Shown here piece after piece: positions 51,934 through 59,800 of a stretch of 64,000 nt of DNA (its first letter is position 1; every line of letters begins with the position of its first letter). The stretch covers positions 356,501-420,500 of the forward strand of contig CAJHZI010000684.1 of NCBI GenBank assembly GCA_905160935.1, read 5' to 3'. A program made the position numbers and the translations under genes. The notes below the pieces were generated by a model. It saw nothing but the letters and a program-made list of their open reading frames with translations. It was not told the origin of the DNA and made no database searches. The stretch comes from Enchytraeus crypticus (lineage: Eukaryota > Annelida > Clitellata > Enchytraeida > Enchytraeidae).

Positions 51934-53802
51934 TCTGTCTCTCTCTCTATCTCTCTCTCACCCTCTCTGTCTCTCTCTCTGTCTCTCTATTTCTGTCTCT
52001 CTCTGTCTCTCTCTCTCTCTTTCTCTGTCTCTCTCGCTCTCTCTCTCTCTATGAGAGATTTCAATTTTATTTTCGCTCATTGCATTCTGTGTAGCTTGTG
52101 ATGTTTGTGTGCAGTGAAGGACAGGTCGCCTTTATGGGATCAGATACAGTTCTGGGAGGATGTATTCCTGGATGCAGTGGCGCAGGAGAGAGACATTATT
52201 GGCATGGATCAGGGTCCCACGGAAATGATGGATAGGTAACTAAATTTACAAATAAAATAATAATAATAGCAACAACAATTAGAGTGCTACAGTCATCAAT
52301 GACAACATCGAGCACTATTAAGACAAAAACAAGCCGGCGTCCAAAAACGGTGCAAATTCCAAAATCCAGAAATTCAGTCCAAACTTCCTCTCGCCGTCAT
52401 TTTTGACACTAAAATTGGTTGGTGTCCTGCTCGATGGCCTTAGGGCTTCTCAGAAAGCCACAAACCATTGCTCACTGTCTCAGTTTGTTGTATACTGTTA
52501 TGTTATTGTTCTGTTGTTGTGTTATTGTTCTGTTGTTGTGTTGCTGTTGTGTTGTTGTGTTGTTGTTCTGTTGTTGTGTTGTTGTTCTGAAGCCAGTGGC
52601 GATGTCGGTAAGATACTCGACCGCGGATCAGTATGTGCGGGGTTCAAATCCTGGGCTCGCCCGTCACTGATATCGCTTTCGAGTGAGGAAACTGAAGTTA
52701 ACAGTAGCTTCATTGCTATGTTTTATTATTTATTGTATCTGTATTGATTGTATTGTATTGTATCTCATAGTATTTGTATTATATCTATTGTAGTGTATTG
52801 TATTTGGTGGTATCTGACAGATACAAGTCGCTGAATGAGGGAGACAGAAAGAGGCTAGAGCACGATGAAAACAGACTGCTTGTATGCTTGTGTAGTATCT
52901 CATTGTATTTGTATTGAATATCGTAGTATTTATATTGTATTGTATCTGACGGTATTTGACAGATACAAATCACTGAACGAGGGAGATAGGAAGAGGTTAG
53001 AACATGATGAGGACAGACTGCTCTTATTGTATCTCATAGTATTTGTATTGTATCGTATTGTATCTCATTGTATCGTATTGTATTGTATCTAATGGTATTT
53101 GACAGATACAAGTCGCTGAACGAGGGAGATAGGAAGCGGCTAGAGCATGATGAAGACAGACTGCTTGTATTGTATCTCATTGTATCGTATTGTATTGTAT
53201 CTGATGGTATTTGACAGATACAAGTCGCTGAACGAGGGAGATAGGAAGCGGCTAGAGCACGATGAAGACAGACTGCTGGGCATAATGCTCTACAACATGA
53301 TCGCCTTCATGATCATGACTCGAGTCAACAAGAACGAGATTAAGAGGAAGGCTCGGAGACTCCTCGGCAAGTGCCACATCGGTTTAGTGTCTAGCCAGGA
53401 CATTCATCAGCTTCTAGATCTCGTTGGAAACCTAGTGCGTAGCTTTCTCTGTCGTATCTATCGTATTGTATCTGTATTCTTTTTCTTTATCTGCTTTAAT
53501 CTACTCATACGAACACGTGCTGCGTTCGATTGATCTAATCCCAGTAGTCGGATTAAACACTAGAACGCGGTTTACTTTATTTTGCTGATGCAACTCTTAT
53601 ATTTATGTAGATGATAGTTCATTTATGCTCAACAGTGATTTATATCATGAACTTAAATCATATTTGAACCAGTGAGCTAACCTTTATAAATTAACAAAAC
53701 TACTTAATTAAATATCGCTATATACTAATTGATAGCCAAGGCCAATGAAATTGCTGCAGAATTTTCTACGTCCCAACCTAGTTAAACTGTGATTCAAAGA
53801 TT

Positions 53803-53872
<70 letters not shown>

Positions 53873-56800
53873 CGATGATGATGATGATTACGACGACGAC
53901 GACGACGATGACGATGATGATGATGAATAATTAATAATTAATCAAACCATAACTTAAATCTAAAACACCCTTTCTAGGTAGATTGGTTAAACGATATATT
54001 AAGTTACAGGGATGATAAGTAAGACTGTTATTAAAACTTGACGTCCCTGACATTGCCTTATGGCGAGGAAACGGACGCTAAATTCTTATTGATTGATTGA
54101 TTATACTGTCACAGCACGGTAACGACATCGACCTGAAGCCACTGGGGAGTCGACTAATGCAGAAACAGTCGTTCACTGTGCACTGGGGCACCGACAACAC
54201 TGGCGACATGCTCTTCATTGAGGTAAGATAGAGCTTATTCTTAATCTACCTCAATAATGTCTAAATGAATGTCTCAATAGCGTAGGGTAACGTCATAAAG
54301 TTTTAAATAACAGATACTGAAGTGATCTGAACCTCGTGGGTTCGAATCCTAGCCGCGCTGATCTGAGAGTAAAATCTCAGACATTCACTCGACTGGCTAC
54401 GCGGACAATGGACTAAATTGCCTAACGATTTAAAGATGTGGTATTAAATGTGATTGATATCAACATAGTTAATCATTTCACTATAGTGTGTCCTTGCTTA
54501 CTTACCTGTGACACTTGTATGATGCTATGTGTAGGTATGTGACGACTGTATGATGCTATGTGAAGGTATGTGACACTTGTATGATGCTATGTGTAGCTAT
54601 GTGACACTTGTATGATGTTATGTGTAGATATGTGACGACTGTGTGGTGTTGTGTGAAGGTATGTGACACTTGTATGATGCTATGTGTAGGTATGTGACGA
54701 CTGTATGATGCTATGTGAAGGTATGTGACGCCTGTGTGATGTTATGTGAAGGTATGTGACGATGTTATGTGAAGGTATGTGACGACTGTATCATACTGAG
54801 GAGTGTTAACGGAGCAGTATGTGACAGATACTGGTACGAGAAGCTCATTAACATGACGTACTGCCCCAGAACTAAAGTCCTCTGTCTGTGGAGAAAACAC
54901 AACGATAAAACTCAGCTCAACAAATTCTACACGCGGAAGGTACAGAATTTTCTAATTTCTAATGATTTCAAACAAAACAAACGCACGTGTTTACAGAGTT
55001 TACAAACTTGTGTTTACTGTAAAATCAGTTACTGTAAAATCAGTGTTTACAAAATTAAATAAATTAAATATCTCATGTTATTCAATTCAATATAATTCGT
55101 GAGTTAATTAACATAGCATCATTTCGCATAATCATTTAATCTTGTCATATAATCGCATTATCATAACTAAGTCATATCTGGGCGTTGTAACATTTAAGAA
55201 ATTGACGACAACTGCGAAAATAGTTTTATTTTTATTTTTAATTTTTTGAATTTAAATTCAAAATCTGTAATTTAAAATATATGTAACCTTCCACTTACAG
55301 TACTTGCTCTATCTTCATTTCTCAGTTTATCTGGAGATCAAGGAACACGTTCCTATAGTCCCTTTACTTGCGCTCAAATAGTATCAATTAGCCTACTCCT
55401 ACTTCGCAGGATTTAAATCTGATCTTAAAATCAATTAATGGCCCTAGTAACTGTTGAAATGCACAAATTAGAGAGTATTATAAACCGACTCACTTGACGA
55501 CTATTGACTTCGTGTGTCACATTTTACAGTTGTTAGTTATTTGTTGTGTTGTATAATTGTTGTAGTGTAAGGAGTTGTACTTCTGTGTGAAAGAATCCAT
55601 GGAGAAAGCTGCCGCAAGACACTCAGGGAAACTGCCAGGTCTGCTGTGTACTTGTTTCTGTAAAGATCTTATCTGTTCTGTTTACATATTATTTACAGTC
55701 GTTAGAAAATCTTACATAAAACATAGTAGTGTCATAACTTTGTTTTTTGTATTTTACTAATATTAAAAATCAATTAAAAAAATCGTAATGCAGTGACAGC
55801 AGTGAATCAGTCCTCTGCCATAGAATTGTGTTCCTCACTGGTGACGTAACTGATGACATCACTGATGACATCACTGGTGACATCACTGATGACGTCACTG
55901 CTGACATCTCTAATGACATCACTTGTGACTTCACTGGTGACATCACTGGTGACATCACTGATGACGTCACTGGTGACATCACTGGTGACATCACTGGTGA
56001 CATCACTGGTGACTTCACTGATGACATTTTGACATGAGTGCAGAGGCAGCTTTGTTTCGTCAAACAGTTTCGTTAAATCATAAGTCAAAAGGCTGGTAAA
56101 GCTAAGGTTAACGTCAGTTTCCTCACTCGAAAGCGATGTTAGTGACGGGAGAGCCCAGGATTTGAACCCCTCATATACTGATCCGCGGTCGAGTATAACG
56201 TCTAATATTCATTCATTCACTATTTCTCTGCAGCCGGTGCTGAGTTGGGTAACGAGTTTTCAGTTCAGGACTTGAAGACTGGTCAGACTGGAATACTGCA
56301 GGTCTGCATGGAGGGGATTGGACTCCTGTTTGCTAATAGCAAAGTAAGTTATAGGTGCTTTTTATTTAGTTATTTAAATGCTTCATTCATTTCACGCATT
56401 AGAGCTAGAAAAGTCTCACAATATACAGCAATTTACATGAAATGAAAAGGACAAAAAGGTCCGAAGACTAACATTTGCCCTAATAAGAGAATAAAATCAT
56501 AAAAGATTTAAACATCGTTACAATATCATAGCATTTACAACATTGCAACTTAACTTGATGCCTTGCATTAACTCATCATTCGCTGACATCATCATTGGTT
56601 TTTAGTTTCATATCGTTTACTTGTTCATCTCAGCACAGATTATACGAGCGATAGGAACGTGCATGTCATCAGATAAACAAACATTTTCAACATTAAAAAA
56701 AGTATAAAACGGACGTACAATCCATTAAGTTTGACTTGTTTTATTTTTCGGACTTGTTTTATTTCAAACGGACTTGTTTTAATTCAAATTAATATTTAGA

Positions 56801-59800
56801 TTTTGAGTAATTTTGTATCCTAAACGCGAGTTCCATTTTGAATATATGCAAATTTTGTTTTGAGTATATTTACTATTTCTTAATTTACATTACAAATTGC
56901 TTTAGGCCTGATTTACACTCGGCCTACCATATGGAGAAATGTTAGAAACAGAAACCTGTTGATTGCATATGAGACTATGCATAAGCAACATATTTGTCTG
57001 TTTTAATACGTGTATTCTAAGACTTTAATGTTTCTTCCATGCTTATAGGCTAAGTTGTCATTCGAACAAGACCCGGAAAAAACTGAAAAGTAATCTGGTA
57101 GTGAATAACACCTATATGTTTTGTTAGAAATGGTGATTCGGAAAATTAGATTCTAGCTATAGAATATATGAACATTGGGGAAAAACCATTAGGCTATACG
57201 TTTTGGAGAAGAAATCTTTGTATTATTTGAGTGAGATTTTTAAGTATATGTTTGTTTTGAAGTGATATCAGGTAAAGATATTCCATACCTTTGTTTATGT
57301 TTGTTTAGATTTATTTAAGAGGCCTACATATAGTGATAATATATTTTAAATAAACAGCCTTAAAATTAAATGCAGCAAAACGGCATCGTAAAATTTATGC
57401 AAACTGAATGTACTACATGTGCAATCGTTTCGTTTTTACGGCTGTGTCACAATTCAACTTTCACTTGACTTAGCCCACTCCTTTCCCCCACTCTTCAAAT
57501 ATCTCAGCGGATTTGGACGACCTGCTAAAGTGACCCAATGTGCACTGGGGGTTCCTAACCCCCCCCCCCCCCCCCAGCGCCAATGCCTGCTATTCACCTT
57601 TCACGTACTCTCAATCCAATAAATGAATGTCCATCACATCATATATCTCGCAACTATTTCACATTGTCTGTCACATAATTCTTTCACATCACCTACAGTA
57701 GACTACCAATCTCATCTCGTAATTATTTCACATTATCTGTCACATAATCCTTTCACATCACCTACAGTAGACTACCAATCACATCTCGTAATTCTTTCAC
57801 ATTATCTGTCACATAATCCTTTCATATAACCTACATGTACGTACCTATTGCCTCGTTTATATCATCTATCTCATAATGTGTGTAACAGTCCTCAAATTTA
57901 CTTACAGTGATATTAGTTTTGTTTCTTTTACCTATTCCTTGTGTTCACTGTTTCATTAACAGCCGAATCTTGAGGTATATACAGAGAAAAATCATACGTG
58001 TAGAATCAGTAGTTATGAATAGTTTAGAATAAAGCATGAATTGTCGTCAATTGCTCAGTGATTTTAGGAAACACAAGTAGCCTAATTAATCAATGTGTAG
58101 AATGCATGAAGACTTATATTGAAAATTTCTAAAAGTGTTAGAATTTCCGATATTTTGATACTTTTTGTTTGGACTATTGAACTATAGGCAATTCAATCAT
58201 TAATTAACCTTGAGTTATCAATTAATTGTGATAAAACGTTTCATAATATAATCATCACCTTCTAGTTTTCGTGGCCGTTTTAAATAGAATGCTGCATTTT
58301 ATTTATTGCGAAACTTTTAGTAAATATGATATATTCTGGTACCGTCAGTTCTTTATGTTCACCGAATTAAATATGTAATTACTGAATTGCATTTAATAGT
58401 GTTTACATTGCTTAATTATACGAATATTATTCTCAATTATGAATTTCCTCTTCGCAAAGTTTAACCTAAAATAATTGGCTACCGTGAATATTATTCCGGC
58501 GCAGTCATTGGGGGCGGGATTTAGCACAGTTGATTAAGCTAAGCGTCTATGAACGAAGTTAAGCAAAGTCGGGCTCGGATAGTACGTGGATGGTTGACCA
58601 CTTTGGAAGACCGAGTGTTGATAACTTTGAACACTAATCAATTCTAAAAATATACGATAACTAATCATAAAAGATTATCCCATATCAGTTGCATAGGATT
58701 ATTTCCCGATCTTCATCATGCAGTGGGCAAGATTAAGGTGTTAGATACCATCCTAATATTACAATGTTTTTATTGGCTGACTAGTTGTATTACCTTTAAC
58801 TACATATACAGTAGATAGTTGTAATTTTTATTTTACCTCCTTCAGTTAATATATTATTCTTAGTTGAACTTTGACCTCATTTTATTCTGTTACTATTTGC
58901 GCAACAGTCTTTGGTTGATCTCTGTCGTATAAGGAAGTGTTTTACGGTGAAGAACGAAATTTTTGTAGTAGAAAAATTCGGTAAGAGCTGATCTCGGCTG
59001 AGAAGTTTGGGTTGGACTATTTTGATTAGGCATCGCATTGTATTTTGCGCTATTTTGCTATTTCGCTTCGATAACGGAGGATCCCTAATTTTAAGCAAAT
59101 CTCTTTAACAGTTTTCTAATGCAATTTGTTAACCACTAATTTGAATTGTTTCATTAGTGCCGACTGTTTAAGATCGTGAACTAGCCATAGATAGGTATGG
59201 CTGAATGATCCGATCTTTTTAATTCTCACATAAATATTTTAATTTAATTTTATAGTGTGAAAAATTGGGATGTTAATTTAGGTTCCAAAGCCTTTCTGCA
59301 GTCAATGCCGTAGTCTCCTCAGTCGAATACGTGTAAATAAATAATATTAATAAAGGTTTAACGTCCATTTCCTCATCCAGTGATGATGTCAGGGACGTCC
59401 CCACATCACTACCGATCAATTATCCCAGACTAATCTGCAAAAGAAATGTGTTGAGGAGAAGTAAGGTCCTAAAATGTAGTTTAACATCTTCTGTAGTGCA
59501 ATATCCTCTCTTAGATTACCTGAAAAAAATTGGCGTTAACTGGCTACAAAGCGATTAGTTAGCCTCTACTAGGCAAGCTAATCCAATAGAAATGTGAAAG
59601 TAGCGTTGAGCAATATGTATTATAATATTGTATAAAAGATAAGTACCTTTACTAAAAATAAGTAAAAAATAAATTATATAAAGTTTTAGTACTTTTAGAT
59701 TGAATTTATAAGCATGCTTGTAGATGTATGCCGACGTGTATGATTTTAGGTCCATAAGTATCATGGGAATGGCATGCTATAATTAATATTTTGATATTTA

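Noticed and set aside
58540-58625. Functional 5S rRNA gene
   Set aside because: Only part of 5S is present with many substitutions and it lies in an intron next to a tRNA-like piece; a SINE head fits better.
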